A DNA stretch of 64,000 nt from Chloroflexota bacterium (lineage in GTDB: Bacteria > Chloroflexota > Anaerolineae > Promineifilales > Promineifilaceae): positions 1 through 64,000 of the forward strand of contig JACTMP010000002.1 of NCBI GenBank assembly GCA_014584575.1, in the 5' to 3' direction. The position numbers and the translations under genes are program-made. Below the pieces are notes generated by a model that was given only the letters and a program-made list of their open reading frames with translations, made no database searches and was not told where the DNA came from. Shown here piece after piece: positions 26,741 through 36,462 of this stretch (position 1 is its first letter; each line of letters opens with the position of its first letter).

Positions 26741-26768
26741 GGTAATCGGTAACCGTGAACGGTTTACC
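26741..26768. repeat. Short heptad repeat
   Basis: GTAATCGGTAACCGTGAACGG and TTTACC form a small fold-back of the same TAATCGG family, in the 250-base gap before the ATPase system. The rest of this gap has no supported gene. Confidence 0.65.
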
Positions 26769-26956
26769 TGATGCACGAATCCATGTTGAATGCCCAAATA
26801 TTGAGCGCCATGGTAGCCGCTAACTGCACGACACGCAAGGCTGCTAGAGGGGGTAGGGGGTGAACTTCAGGATGATTCAACCGTTTGACGCTAGGCTTGG
26901 TTTACTACACGGAAAAGTGGCACACGCCCACATAGAGGTAAATGGCATAGATGGCA

Positions 26957-26962
26957 TATAAT
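26957..26962 (+). promoter_or_regulatory. -10 box (TATAAT) of the ATPase system
   Basis: A perfect TATAAT ends 11 bases before the GTG start of the first gene; no good -35 is visible. Transcription would begin at or near the start codon, which suggests a leaderless or near-leaderless mRNA. Confidence 0.5.
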
Positions 26963-26973
26963 AGGGGCGTACC

Positions 26974-28311
26974 GTGCAACCTGTTGATACGTTTGAGACG
27001 CATTTTATGGAACAAAGTTACCAGCGTTGGCCGTTTTTACCCCCGACCATGCGTACACCAGAGCAAAATGAGCAGTGGTGGGCGCATTGTTTTCTGCCGG
27101 TGCTACCGGTAGAAAATTTTGCGCAGGCGGTGGGGAGTACGGCCGTGACCAGCCTGCCCGGAAATGGCAAAAGCGTGGCGCTGGACTATATGATGCGCCA
27201 GACTCAGCAATGGACGCTCCATTTGCGCTATCCGACTGTGCATTGGCCGCATGGCGCTCGCCCCAAAGCACCGGCTAAAGAACATCTCAGCCAGATTATG
27301 TCAATTTTGGCGTTGGAAATTGTGGCTTATTTGGAGGCTCACCCCGAAACTCTGGCTGTGAATGATCTGAATGATACGCAGCACGAGTTTCTGGCCTGGC
27401 TGGTAGAAAAATATCTGGGCCGTCGTGCCCTTGTGCGGCTGGCGCAGCGGCTGCAACAAACGCATCAGGCCCCGATAAAAATACCGCTGCAATTTACCGA
27501 CATTTACCCCACCGATACCGGCGAAGGTGATGTTTGGGGGCAGATTGGCGAAGCCGCTGAACTGGCAAAATTGCTAGGTTTTACCCAAATCAACTTGCTT
27601 ATTGATTTGAGCGAAATGGAGGCATCTCTATTTCGGGACGATCTGACCGATTTGTTTTCCCGTCTTGATTTTTGGGAACATGCTGATTGGTTGTTGCGGA
27701 GTGCTTTGCCGCAGTCTGATGTCATTGAGGGCCAGGTGTTGCCACGTGTAAGCGGCCGGTTATATCCCATGCGGTTGGACTATGCCGCTGCCGACATGCA
27801 GACGATTGTTTCGCGCCATGTGCAGGCCGCCACCGACGGCCGTGCCCATACCATTGAGTTATTGGCGGATACGGCCGTGTTGGTGCGCGCCCAACAAGAA
27901 ATGACGACCCTTTATGGGGCGGAAACGTTGGCCGGTTGGCTGAATTGGGCGGAGACATTGTTGCATTTGCAGGCAGGGGGCGGGGGGATAGCACAGGATG
28001 AGGAGACGGCCGTTTATACCTATTACAAACGGCACGTTCACCTGCGCCTGGATGGGAAAAAGCAGGGTTTGTGGCGCGGCCCCCAATTTATTCCTCTGGA
28101 AAACCAGCCATTTGAGATGATGAAAATGTTGTTTGAGAAACGGGGCAATCCCGCGCCGGAGGCTCTTTACCAAATTGCCGGCAGCGTTGCCAATCTCAAT
28201 ACCATTGCCAATCGCCTGCGCCAAAAGATAGAACCCATTAAGGGCAAAACAAACATCTATCTACACAATCGCCGTGACCAGGGTTATTGGTTGGAAAATT
28301 TTATTCTTTGA
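26974..28311 (+). CDS. P-loop ATPase with C-terminal OmpR-like winged helix
   Basis: A 445-residue protein from a GTG start (ATG 27007 is an alternative). Residues about 58-67 hold a Walker A motif (SLPGNGKS); a hydrophobic Walker B-like strand INLLIDLSEME follows near 205, after LAKLLGFTQ. The last 95 residues match an OmpR/PhoB-type winged helix: QPFEMMKMLFEKRG, then LNTIANRLRQKIEP and a GYWL ending. So an ATPase is joined to a DNA-binding domain; the strand segment is shared with the next gene (LGFGQSYFLVDVVDS), marking them as paralogues. First gene of the suspected system; it may act as its ATP-controlled regulator. No named family recognised. Confidence 0.7.
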   Translation: MQPVDTFETHFMEQSYQRWPFLPPTMRTPEQNEQWWAHCFLPVLPVENFAQAVGSTAVTSLPGNGKSVALDYMMRQTQQWTLHLRYPTVHWPHGARPKAPAKEHLSQIMSILALEIVAYLEAHPETLAVNDLNDTQHEFLAWLVEKYLGRRALVRLAQRLQQTHQAPIKIPLQFTDIYPTDTGEGDVWGQIGEAAELAKLLGFTQINLLIDLSEMEASLFRDDLTDLFSRLDFWEHADWLLRSALPQSDVIEGQVLPRVSGRLYPMRLDYAAADMQTIVSRHVQAATDGRAHTIELLADTAVLVRAQQEMTTLYGAETLAGWLNWAETLLHLQAGGGGIAQDEETAVYTYYKRHVHLRLDGKKQGLWRGPQFIPLENQPFEMMKMLFEKRGNPAPEALYQIAGSVANLNTIANRLRQKIEPIKGKTNIYLHNRRDQGYWLENFIL

Positions 28312-28386
28312 GCCACCTCTATTTGTTTTCCCCATTTTGTCAGACAGTTGTTAGATTCACGTCCGTTTGTTGAAGGTGACGCGGTC

Positions 28387-28392
28387 TATAAT
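28387..28392 (+). promoter_or_regulatory. Possible -10 box (TATAAT) before second ATPase gene
   Basis: TATAAT in the 194-base gap between the first and second ATPase genes; the -35 is weak. It may give the downstream genes their own promoter. Confidence 0.35.
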
Positions 28393-28505
28393 TTCAGTGA
28401 CCACTCATATTATCGGAGGGTATCTGCACAGAGGGTTGGGTGACGGCCGTTCCCAAAAACTTTTATTGGCAATACCTTTGAAATATCCTTGCGAGGTATA
28501 TCACG

Positions 28506-29774
28506 TTGACTGCTCAAGCCACTGCACCCAAACAAACACCGCGTGAGCGTTTTATTACCCAGACGCTTAAATTAACCCATGATCCTTTTGCCTATGCTAC
28601 GGCCGAATTAGAGCTAAAAACAAAACCAGAAGACCCGCCATTTTTTTCCTATTTTGTGCCACCGCCGACAGTTCCCCCCCATGACAATATCCTGGAACGT
28701 ATTCGAGAGGCGAACCCGGTTTTTATTTTTGGCGCTGCCGGTAGTGGAAAAACAACGTTACGTTATGCGCTAGAGGCGGAGTGCCGGGTGGCGCCTGATC
28801 GCACGTTAGCGGTTACATACACAGTGGGCAAAACAGATGCGCCGGGGAATGAGGCGACGGCCGTCTGGCGGTCATTAACACAAGCGTTGGCCACTGATTT
28901 ATTTGTGCAGGTGATGGAGCAGTTTCATACCATGCCGCCGCTTGATGCCCACATGACAGAACGGCTGGCACGGTTTTGGTATGCGGCTATCCCCCATTAC
29001 GGCCGTAACCTGCGCCTCCACCGGGAACGCTTCCAACCTGATGCCGTGACGGGCATCTCCCCTGTCTGGTGGACAACATGGAAACGGGCCGTCGTTCGCT
29101 ACACGCCGTTCACGGCAGAACGCCTCTCATTCTGGCAACAACTCATTGCTCTGGAAAACAATATCCCCTCTGTCGTTGACATTGGACAGGAGCAATTCTA
29201 TGAAGGATTGTCTTTAGCCAAAAGTCTGGGATTTGGACAGAGTTATTTTTTGGTAGATGTGGTTGACAGTAGTAAGAGGCAGCGACTCAACCTGGAAGAT
29301 CATCTGACTACTTTGCTGCATGTGTTACATACACTCAACCCGCCAATCCCTATTTACCCCAAACTATTTTTACCAGAACGCTGGCAAAATCATGTCAATA
29401 ATCTGGCAACTTCTCTGGGGTGGTTGACCCCACAGACGCTCTCTGCCATAATGCAATGGAATCATCCAGAGGCGTTGCACACCATCATCGAACACAGGTT
29501 TCGTAGTGCAGGCAGTCGGATTACCGGGTTGAACACCATTGCCAGCCAGGATATTGCCGGAAGGTTGGAAGAGATGATCATTCAAACAGCAGACCAATCG
29601 CCGCGTCGCTTGTTACAGGTGATTAACTTGTTATTTGATGCCCATGCCAGCCGTGATCCAGATGAACCTTTGTTAACGGCCGTAGACTGGAACCGCATGT
29701 GTCAGATGTGGAATTATGGTTCACCCCCTCCCCTTTCAATCACTACAAACCATCAAATGGCAGGGAATGAATAG
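28506..29774 (+). CDS. P-loop ATPase of STAND-like conflict-system type
   Basis: A 422-residue ATPase starting at TTG, with GAGGT 8 bases upstream; there is no usable ATG nearby in frame. The segment HDPFAYATAELE and YFVPPP before the nucleotide site, then Walker A GAAGSGKT (76-83), is a layout I associate with NTPases encoded beside effector-associated-domain proteins in cyanobacteria and Chloroflexota. The Walker B-like strand is SYFLVDVVDS. No DNA-binding or effector domain is seen. Its stop is three bases from the next gene, so the two are translationally linked. Role in the system is unknown. Confidence 0.7.
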   Translation: MTAQATAPKQTPRERFITQTLKLTHDPFAYATAELELKTKPEDPPFFSYFVPPPTVPPHDNILERIREANPVFIFGAAGSGKTTLRYALEAECRVAPDRTLAVTYTVGKTDAPGNEATAVWRSLTQALATDLFVQVMEQFHTMPPLDAHMTERLARFWYAAIPHYGRNLRLHRERFQPDAVTGISPVWWTTWKRAVVRYTPFTAERLSFWQQLIALENNIPSVVDIGQEQFYEGLSLAKSLGFGQSYFLVDVVDSSKRQRLNLEDHLTTLLHVLHTLNPPIPIYPKLFLPERWQNHVNNLATSLGWLTPQTLSAIMQWNHPEALHTIIEHRFRSAGSRITGLNTIASQDIAGRLEEMIIQTADQSPRRLLQVINLLFDAHASRDPDEPLLTAVDWNRMCQMWNYGSPPPLSITTNHQMAGNE

Positions 29775-29777
29775 ACC

Positions 29778-31322
29778 ATGAACGGAGAACCTACAGATAC
29801 CAACTCGACGGCCGTGCCCGATATTCGCCGGGAATATAATCCCCAACAATACATTCACCGTCCCCAAATTCAATCCGCCATGCGCTGGCTGCATGACAAA
29901 AACAAACAACTGCTTACCGTCGCCAGCCCCCCTGCCACCGGCAAAACCTGGTTTCTGAAAAAACTCCGCGAAGAACTAGATAACAATGGCATTTTCAAGA
30001 CGGTGTGGATAGATGTGGACGATCTGCTGCCACCGCCCAAACGCCCTCCGGGTGAAATCACTCCAGATTCCAAATCCGCCTGGTTTCAAGGTTTCTTTCA
30101 ACAATTAGCAGCCCAATGTCCAGACGCCAAACGCCTCAAATTCCAGCCACAAGCAGACATCTCCGAGCAAATTGAAAAAGTGGCAAAAGAAATGTGCCGT
30201 CACTGTTTTATCGGCCAGCAGGTGGTGTTGTTCATTGATAATGGTGACATTGTATCGGACAGTAGCTGGCGTTTATTTGAACGCACCATTTTGGAACCGT
30301 TTGCCCGTGAAGATTTGCTGCGTCTGGTTATTGCCCTGCGCGAAGACCAAAAAGTGCAATTCCCCCTGACCTGGCGACAGCAACGATTATTATTGGGTGA
30401 TCTGGCGGCCGATGGCGACCCCCAACCCCATCCCGGTGACGAACACATCCAGACCTTGAGTCAGGAATTCCCCACTTTATTACCCCAGGTGCTTCAGTTG
30501 CTTGAAGCCGTGCCTACATATAACAAAACACACCCTGGCATCAACACCTTCCTCTTTCTCTATGCCGAGAAATACCCCAACCCCCAACCGTCGGTTGAAT
30601 TTATGCGCATCATGTTGGAGTCGCTGAATCCCTTTTCGCCGCATGACACGGGCGAATTGATTGACATCTTAAGATATGTGGCCGACTACGCCGATGAGTG
30701 GGTGATTGAAGAATTGGCCGCCTGGCAAAATGTGTCTAATACCGAAGCCTGGCAGCGCGCCCAAAAATTGATAGACAATTTCCTGGTAGTTAATATCGCG
30801 TATAACCGCTACAAGGTGGCCGATGGTGTGCGCGAATTTGCCCGAACTGCGCTGAAATTGCAGACGACTGTGACGGTGGAAACAACCCCTGATGTGTCCG
30901 CAGAACAGACGGAACAACGCCTGTTGCAGCAGTTGGCGACCATGATGCCCGTGCATACTGAAAACGTGCTGAATGTCGTGACTACCCCTGACCGAATCAG
31001 AATTGCCTTGGACCTACCCACCGAGTTGGCTAACCAACTGGTTACGCTATATCTGCAAAAGCAATTGGTATTTTCAGACGTCAATGTGATAGATGTGAAA
31101 TATGAGCCGATCAAATTACGCACGCTTATAGAAAAACACTTTGATCTGGCTGAGGTAAAGACGCTTTGTTTCGATTTGGACATTAAGTATCAAAACTTAT
31201 CAGGCGACACATTAACGGAGAAGGTTATTGAGTTAGTCAAGTATTGTGAGCGTCACGGCCGTATGTCAGATTTATTGCTGGCCTTGCAACAGGCAAGACC
31301 AAAGGTGTCCTGGCAACCTTAA
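29778..31322 (+). CDS. ATPase with C-terminal effector-associated (death-like) domain
   Basis: A 514-residue protein. Walker A is the variant SPPATGKT (about 50-57), Walker B VVLFIDNGD. A winged-helix-like part follows (about 325-370), then a small alpha/beta segment (about 395-445). The final 70 residues (LRTLIEKHFDLAEVKTLCFD, then YQNLSGDTLTEKVIELVKYC) match the helical effector-associated domain (EAD) pattern: in bacterial conflict systems such death-like domains pair a sensor NTPase with an effector carrying the same domain. No partner EAD is visible in the other genes here. The stop overlaps the ribosome site of the next gene. Confidence 0.72.
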   Translation: MNGEPTDTNSTAVPDIRREYNPQQYIHRPQIQSAMRWLHDKNKQLLTVASPPATGKTWFLKKLREELDNNGIFKTVWIDVDDLLPPPKRPPGEITPDSKSAWFQGFFQQLAAQCPDAKRLKFQPQADISEQIEKVAKEMCRHCFIGQQVVLFIDNGDIVSDSSWRLFERTILEPFAREDLLRLVIALREDQKVQFPLTWRQQRLLLGDLAADGDPQPHPGDEHIQTLSQEFPTLLPQVLQLLEAVPTYNKTHPGINTFLFLYAEKYPNPQPSVEFMRIMLESLNPFSPHDTGELIDILRYVADYADEWVIEELAAWQNVSNTEAWQRAQKLIDNFLVVNIAYNRYKVADGVREFARTALKLQTTVTVETTPDVSAEQTEQRLLQQLATMMPVHTENVLNVVTTPDRIRIALDLPTELANQLVTLYLQKQLVFSDVNVIDVKYEPIKLRTLIEKHFDLAEVKTLCFDLDIKYQNLSGDTLTEKVIELVKYCERHGRMSDLLLALQQARPKVSWQP

Positions 31323-31332
31323 GGAGGGTGAA

Positions 31333-34300
31333 ATGGGTCAAAGACGTTTGTTAGCTGTTGTGAACCGGCCGGTCCATCTGGTGAACCGCAAAAGAGAGAT
31401 GGAAACCATCAGCCAGGCTATTTTTGACGAGGGGGATGGTTGTCGCCTGGTGTTGGTGGAAGGGGCCGGTGGTTTGGGTAAGACGCGCCTGGTGGAGGAA
31501 GTGCTGCGTCGCCTGGGGCATCCCGAAACGAGAGAAATGTATCGGGCGCCGCGCCCGGAAAATGATTGGTCACAGCGCAGCCCGCAGGTGCTTATTTCAG
31601 ACCTGATTGATTTTACCGATGTTCGTTTGCACACCCGCGAATACTTGTTGGAAAAATTGGCGGATCCGTTGAACTGGAACGGCCGAATCCGTTTTACGCA
31701 CTACGCTCAGGCCCATGCCCGTTACCAACGGTTGGCCGACTTTGGCGTAGCCTTCACCATGTTGCAACCCGCCGCCGTTGAGTCTGAAAAAGCGTTCTGG
31801 GAAGATTATCGGCAGGCCGCCCAAAAACAACGGCTGGTTATTCCCATGGACACCACTGAGCAGTTAGCCATTATCAGTTCCAAATGGCTGCTGGATCGAG
31901 GGCTGATTCGCCCGGAAGATACCGCGTTTAACACACAACAATGGTTGCTGGATCAGATCAAAGCCGGTAGTTTTGCCAATACCACCATCATCATTGCCGG
32001 ACGGCAGGAAGAAGGGGCGCTTTTCTTTGACCTGCTCAAGCAAACAGCCCATCAGGCCCAGGATAAATGTGAGCTAATCACCGTTAACTTGCAGCCGTTT
32101 AAGCTGGCCGACACCCGCGCCTATTTTGATACCATTTACGAAGATTGGCATGAGGCACTGGCGCACGAGGTAGATCAGGAAACGGCCGTACACATCCGCA
32201 AAGTGTTGGAACTGCTCCGCGCTGATGCCGAACGGCTGGAGGTGTTGTGGCTGTTCACCGGCGGCCAACCCATCCGCCTGGCGCTCTACCTGGACGTGCT
32301 GGTCGAAGGCCGTACCATTCCCGAACCCCTTCTCTCGCCCCTTCCGGCGGCGCGGCGCGCCGCCGCCAATCCGGAAACCCTCACTGCCATCCAAAAAGAG
32401 ATTGAGGCCGAATTTGTGCAACTGCTGTTTAGTGCTGAACCAGATTTGCGGGCGCGCATCCTGCGTTCGCTGGCCCGGGCCACACGCGGCCTGAACGCCG
32501 AGCAACTGCACTTCATTCTAGACAGCGAACCGCAGCAAAAAGTGAAAGAGTGGCAGCCAAACACGCGCCAACTGGAAGCCATACGGACCGAACTGAACGA
32601 CATTGGCCGTTTGTCCATTGTCAAAAACAAACCCGGCGGACGGGTAGGTTTGCAGGACGAGATGTACCGCATCTATGCCGAATGCATGTCGGCTAATGAG
32701 GCCGACCGGCAAAAAGAGATGATTTCGCGCCAGGCTGCTTACCGCCAGATGCAGACCTGGGCCGATTATCTGCGGCAGCAGTTGGATGAGGAAGATGAAG
32801 TGTATGTGCGCGATGATTTGAAACGGATTCATGTGGAACGGCCGTCTAACATCCTCAGCACCCGTATGCCCACCGCCTCCGCCATTGAGGAACGTCGCCG
32901 CAATCAGGCAGCTGCCGCCCTGCTAGAAGCCGAACTGGAATATCTGCATTATACGTTGTTGATAGACCCCAACGTGCATTTCAATGACATTTATTACAAT
33001 ATGGCGAATGAGCGACTTTCTACCTATCAGGAAGCCGAAGTTGCCATGTTCCAGGCCGAGATGTGGCGCATCCTGCATGATAATAATACCTTTCGGTTTA
33101 TTGATATACCTGAACGACCACGTTACGGAGGAGACCCTGAACCCTTACCTGTTATCCTCCGGCGGGCCGCCCAAACAGATGATGCAGCCAAATGGATAAT
33201 CCGCTTTGTGTTACGCAAAGATTATGATCGAGCCATTGCTCTGGCCAATGAAATTGACGTCGTGGTCACTCAATTAACAGCTACTAACGAGTACCACAGT
33301 TGGAATCATACCCTGGCGTATGGCGAACGGGCCTGTTGGCGTGAATATGCTCGCTTGCTAAAAGCTGAAGATATTCAACAGTCCGCTGCCATTTTGGAGG
33401 AAACAGCTAAAGAACTAGAGGCTCTAGTGCATGCAGACATACACACGGTTGTGTTTCCCGACCGAAAAGAGTACGGTTTCCGCGGCCATCCGGCAGAAAA
33501 GAGAGTCATCCTGGTCCTGTCGCTCATTTATTACAATTTGGGCTATGTGCAAACAACTTTAGGTGAGTTCGAACAGGGTGTCCAATCATATGCTAATAGT
33601 CTCAGATATATCCGCCAACTGCGGGCTAATCAATCAAAAGCTAGAGAAGCCACAGTGCGTAACAACCTGTCGCGGGCATTAGGGGAAATGGGTAAAAAGC
33701 GGGCGTTGCGGGTATGTGAGGATGCACTGGAGTTACGAATTCAGGTGGGAGAGTGGCTGCCTATTGCTCTCTCTTATAATACACTGGGGTTGATCATGAA
33801 TGATCTATACCGGCCATATGAAGCTACTCAATACTGTGCCCGTGCCCTGGCTATTGCTAGCAGAGTAGGCGATGAGCGTACCATTGGTCTGGTGTTGGTA
33901 CAGTTAGGAGAGGCATTGCGCCGATTGGTGTTGTTCAAAATTGCACCAGAGGACTCGCCGGATGAGATCTATCGTGAGGCGGAGCGAGCGTTGGAACAGG
34001 CCCGTGAAATTTTCGCCAGTTTGCAGGAAAGTGTGCGCTTGATCGAAGCCAATCTGGAAACTGGCTGCCTGTATCGTAACTGGATGCTCATCACCGACCG
34101 GGTGCAATTACCGCACATTTGGAAACGGCGATATGGGGATGCGGTGGATTATTTGCTGCAGGCAGTACAGATGGCACACGAGCGCCAGTTGGTACGGCTG
34201 GAACTGGATGCGCGGGCCAACCTGGCCTGGACGCATTTTTATGCGCAAGAGTGGACGGCCGTCTCCGAATCCCTGCAATTAGCCGAAAAATTAGTGCCCG

Positions 34301-34779
34301 CTGCCGCGCTGCTGAAAGCGGGGCAGCCCCCTCCACGGCGTGATGCGGCGCCATCTCACTTTTTCAAACAACTGGGTAAGCTGTATGGCCTGCACGGCCA
34401 GATGGCGCTGAAGCAGTTTGAAGCTGTTGTGGAAAAGGAAAAATCACGCCTGTACACGGCCGTAGACCGCGCCGCCTTCCTCAAACAGAAAGAAGCGTTA
34501 CTGACCAAAGCAGCCGATGCTTATGTGCAGGCATTGGCTTATGCTGAACTCTTCATCCCCCGTTCTGACGCCCTGGTCATTATGTATGACGTGTTGTACA
34601 GTTACCTCAAACGCATGAACCGGCACGAGTTGCAGCTCTTCTACCAGGCCGAACGCGACGCCAGCCGGAAGTATAACGTTCGCCAGATAGAGTTGGAGAA
34701 CTTTGGCAATCTGGAAGGTTTCTTGCGTGACAATTTTGGCGACTATTACGAGCCGGATACGGCCGTGACGCCTTCATAG
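31333..34779 (+). CDS. Large STAND-type ATPase with TPR-rich C-terminus
   Basis: A 1148-residue protein. N-terminal AAA/STAND ATPase: VNRKREMETI, Walker A GAGGLGKT at about 44-51, and a C-terminal helical region of the NTPase with LFTGGQPIRLALYLD, equivalent to the GxP motif of STAND proteins. From about residue 560 on it is all-helical with TPR-like units (LSLIYYNLGYVQTTLGEFEQG; LSYNTLGLIMNDLYRPYEAT). AAGGAGGG before ATG 31333 sets the start; the longer frame to 31246 overlaps the preceding gene. It is the largest protein of the system and probably its sensor or scaffold. The radical SAM gene begins 8 bases after it. Confidence 0.75.
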   Translation: MGQRRLLAVVNRPVHLVNRKREMETISQAIFDEGDGCRLVLVEGAGGLGKTRLVEEVLRRLGHPETREMYRAPRPENDWSQRSPQVLISDLIDFTDVRLHTREYLLEKLADPLNWNGRIRFTHYAQAHARYQRLADFGVAFTMLQPAAVESEKAFWEDYRQAAQKQRLVIPMDTTEQLAIISSKWLLDRGLIRPEDTAFNTQQWLLDQIKAGSFANTTIIIAGRQEEGALFFDLLKQTAHQAQDKCELITVNLQPFKLADTRAYFDTIYEDWHEALAHEVDQETAVHIRKVLELLRADAERLEVLWLFTGGQPIRLALYLDVLVEGRTIPEPLLSPLPAARRAAANPETLTAIQKEIEAEFVQLLFSAEPDLRARILRSLARATRGLNAEQLHFILDSEPQQKVKEWQPNTRQLEAIRTELNDIGRLSIVKNKPGGRVGLQDEMYRIYAECMSANEADRQKEMISRQAAYRQMQTWADYLRQQLDEEDEVYVRDDLKRIHVERPSNILSTRMPTASAIEERRRNQAAAALLEAELEYLHYTLLIDPNVHFNDIYYNMANERLSTYQEAEVAMFQAEMWRILHDNNTFRFIDIPERPRYGGDPEPLPVILRRAAQTDDAAKWIIRFVLRKDYDRAIALANEIDVVVTQLTATNEYHSWNHTLAYGERACWREYARLLKAEDIQQSAAILEETAKELEALVHADIHTVVFPDRKEYGFRGHPAEKRVILVLSLIYYNLGYVQTTLGEFEQGVQSYANSLRYIRQLRANQSKAREATVRNNLSRALGEMGKKRALRVCEDALELRIQVGEWLPIALSYNTLGLIMNDLYRPYEATQYCARALAIASRVGDERTIGLVLVQLGEALRRLVLFKIAPEDSPDEIYREAERALEQAREIFASLQESVRLIEANLETGCLYRNWMLITDRVQLPHIWKRRYGDAVDYLLQAVQMAHERQLVRLELDARANLAWTHFYAQEWTAVSESLQLAEKLVPAAALLKAGQPPPRRDAAPSHFFKQLGKLYGLHGQMALKQFEAVVEKEKSRLYTAVDRAAFLKQKEALLTKAADAYVQALAYAELFIPRSDALVIMYDVLYSYLKRMNRHELQLFYQAERDASRKYNVRQIELENFGNLEGFLRDNFGDYYEPDTAVTPS

Positions 34780-34787
34780 GCAATCAC

Positions 34788-36266
34788 ATGGTTCTCCACA
34801 TCCCCGTTTTGCTCATTCAGAACCAACTTGAACAAGATGATGACTGCGCCTGCCCGGACAAAGCATTTGTGCTGGCGTTTGATTATGCCAATACAGAAGT
34901 TGATACTGACTGCGCCTGCCCAGATAAAGGGTGGGGGTTAACAACAGCAGAAGCCAACGGCCGTATCCCCTTCACCACGACCCCCCACACCCACAGCCAA
35001 CCCCTCACGGCCGTACATACCCTCCTCTACAGCCCCTATGCCCCTGGCGGCCCCAGCGTGCTGAATCAGGCCGCTTATGCACGCTGGCAAACATTCGGCC
35101 GTGCCCAAACGCTGCAAGAGGAGATAGATTTTCAACTGGCCGAACAGGCATTGTTGCAACCGGCAAACGCCGGTTTCCGGGCGCAGTATCGTACCCCGGA
35201 AACGCTCACCGCCTGGCTGCACATTACCAACGCCTGTAACCTGGACTGCCCCTACTGCTACGTGCGCAAATCGTCGGCGCGGATGGATGAGGCTACCGGG
35301 CTGAAGGCGCTGGCGCACATTTTTGACACCGCCCAACGGCACGGCTTCCGGCGCGTCAAACTCAAGTATGCCGGCGGCGAGGCCACGCTGTATTTCAAAC
35401 TGGTGCGGCGGCTGCATGAGGAAGCCATACGGCTGGCAACCGCCCACAATCTGGCCCTCCGCGAAGTAGTGTTGAGCAACGGCGTCCACTTGCGCCCCGA
35501 TGACGCCAATTGGCTGGCGGCATCGGGTATCAAGCTGATGGTGTCGTTGGATGGAGTAGGGGAGGTGCATGACCGGCAACGGCCGTACCGCAACGGCAAC
35601 CCCTCTTTCCATCACCTGGAACACACGGTAGACCACATCTTGCTGCCGCGGGGCATCAAGCCGGACGTCACCATCACCCTCACCCGCCTCAACGCGGGCG
35701 GCGCGGCCGATGCCGTGCGCTGGGCGCTGGCCCGCGACCTGCCCATCAGCCTGAACTTCTACCGCCAGAACCTCCTCAGCGCCAGCCGCCAGGAATTGGA
35801 ACTAGAGGAGCAGGCGATCATTGACGGCATGTTGGCGGCCTACGCGGAATTTGAAGCGAATTTACCGGCACGGCCGTTTCTCAATGGCTTGCTCGACCGC
35901 GTACAGGCCGAGGCCCACGCCCACACCTGTGGTGTCCAGCACAGCTACCTGGTCATCACCCACGAAGGACGCATCGCCCAATGCCAGATGCACCTGGACC
36001 AACCTGTTCCCGCTGCCCTCACCGGCGATTTGCTGCCGCTGGTCGCTGCCGGCCCCATTCAAAACCTGGCCGTTGATGATAAAGAAGGCTGCCGCAGTTG
36101 CGAATTTCGTTATCGCTGTACCGGCGGCTGTCCCCTGGAAACGTTCCGCGCCACCGGCCGCTGGGACGTGCAAAGCCCCCACTGCCGCATCTACAAAACC
36201 CTCTTCCCCCATGCCCTCCGCCTGGAAGGGCTGCGCCTGTTAAAGACCCATAATCCAGTAAATTAA
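34788..36266 (+). CDS. Radical SAM/SPASM protein with duplicated DCACPDK N-terminus
   Basis: A 492-residue radical SAM enzyme. CNLDCPYC (Cys150, 154, 157) binds the 4Fe-4S cluster that cleaves S-adenosylmethionine; the C-terminal SPASM region has CRSCEFRYRCTGGCP and a later Cys, for auxiliary clusters, as in peptide-modifying and sulfatase-maturing enzymes. Residues 1-50 hold two copies of DCACPDK (Cys20/22 and Cys42/44) 22 residues apart, before any enzyme domain; these resemble a repeated core or metal-binding motif rather than a standard RiPP recognition domain. No separate precursor peptide is seen nearby. Coupled to the ATPase gene upstream (8-base gap). Confidence 0.85.
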   Translation: MVLHIPVLLIQNQLEQDDDCACPDKAFVLAFDYANTEVDTDCACPDKGWGLTTAEANGRIPFTTTPHTHSQPLTAVHTLLYSPYAPGGPSVLNQAAYARWQTFGRAQTLQEEIDFQLAEQALLQPANAGFRAQYRTPETLTAWLHITNACNLDCPYCYVRKSSARMDEATGLKALAHIFDTAQRHGFRRVKLKYAGGEATLYFKLVRRLHEEAIRLATAHNLALREVVLSNGVHLRPDDANWLAASGIKLMVSLDGVGEVHDRQRPYRNGNPSFHHLEHTVDHILLPRGIKPDVTITLTRLNAGGAADAVRWALARDLPISLNFYRQNLLSASRQELELEEQAIIDGMLAAYAEFEANLPARPFLNGLLDRVQAEAHAHTCGVQHSYLVITHEGRIAQCQMHLDQPVPAALTGDLLPLVAAGPIQNLAVDDKEGCRSCEFRYRCTGGCPLETFRATGRWDVQSPHCRIYKTLFPHALRLEGLRLLKTHNPVN

Positions 36267-36294
36267 AGCAGAAGCGCTGAGTGATCGTGCATTG

Positions 36295-36310
36295 GTAAAC
36301 GGCCGTTTAC
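36295..36310. promoter_or_regulatory. 16-bp perfect palindrome GTAAACGGCCGTTTAC
   Basis: Lies 29 bases after the radical SAM stop and centred on the abundant ACGGCCGT. Could be an operator or only an extended repeat. TGTGTCAGAC repeats occur shortly after it. Confidence 0.4.
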
Positions 36311-36462
36311 TGCCGTTTGTTATTTCTTTCCTGTTTCCCACCATGTGTCAGACCTGTGTCAGACAAATGCAATTCGGCGTCAGGGTGGCGTCACACGGCC
36401 GTTCTTCTGGCCTGATATGATGATGACATGAACAAATTTTGGAAAAAGGAGCGTGATAAGTG

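Noticed and set aside
28440-28481. Possible 13-residue leader peptide ORF from GTG before the second ATPase gene
   Set aside because: Weak ribosome site and no conserved feature; chance occurrence is likely.
31246-31332. Upstream extension of the large STAND ATPase
   Set aside because: It overlaps the end of the EAD gene and the ribosome site at 31321; ATG 31333 is better placed.
34938-35636. 232-residue minus-strand ORF opposite the radical SAM gene
   Set aside because: Shadow of the radical SAM coding frame; no independent support.
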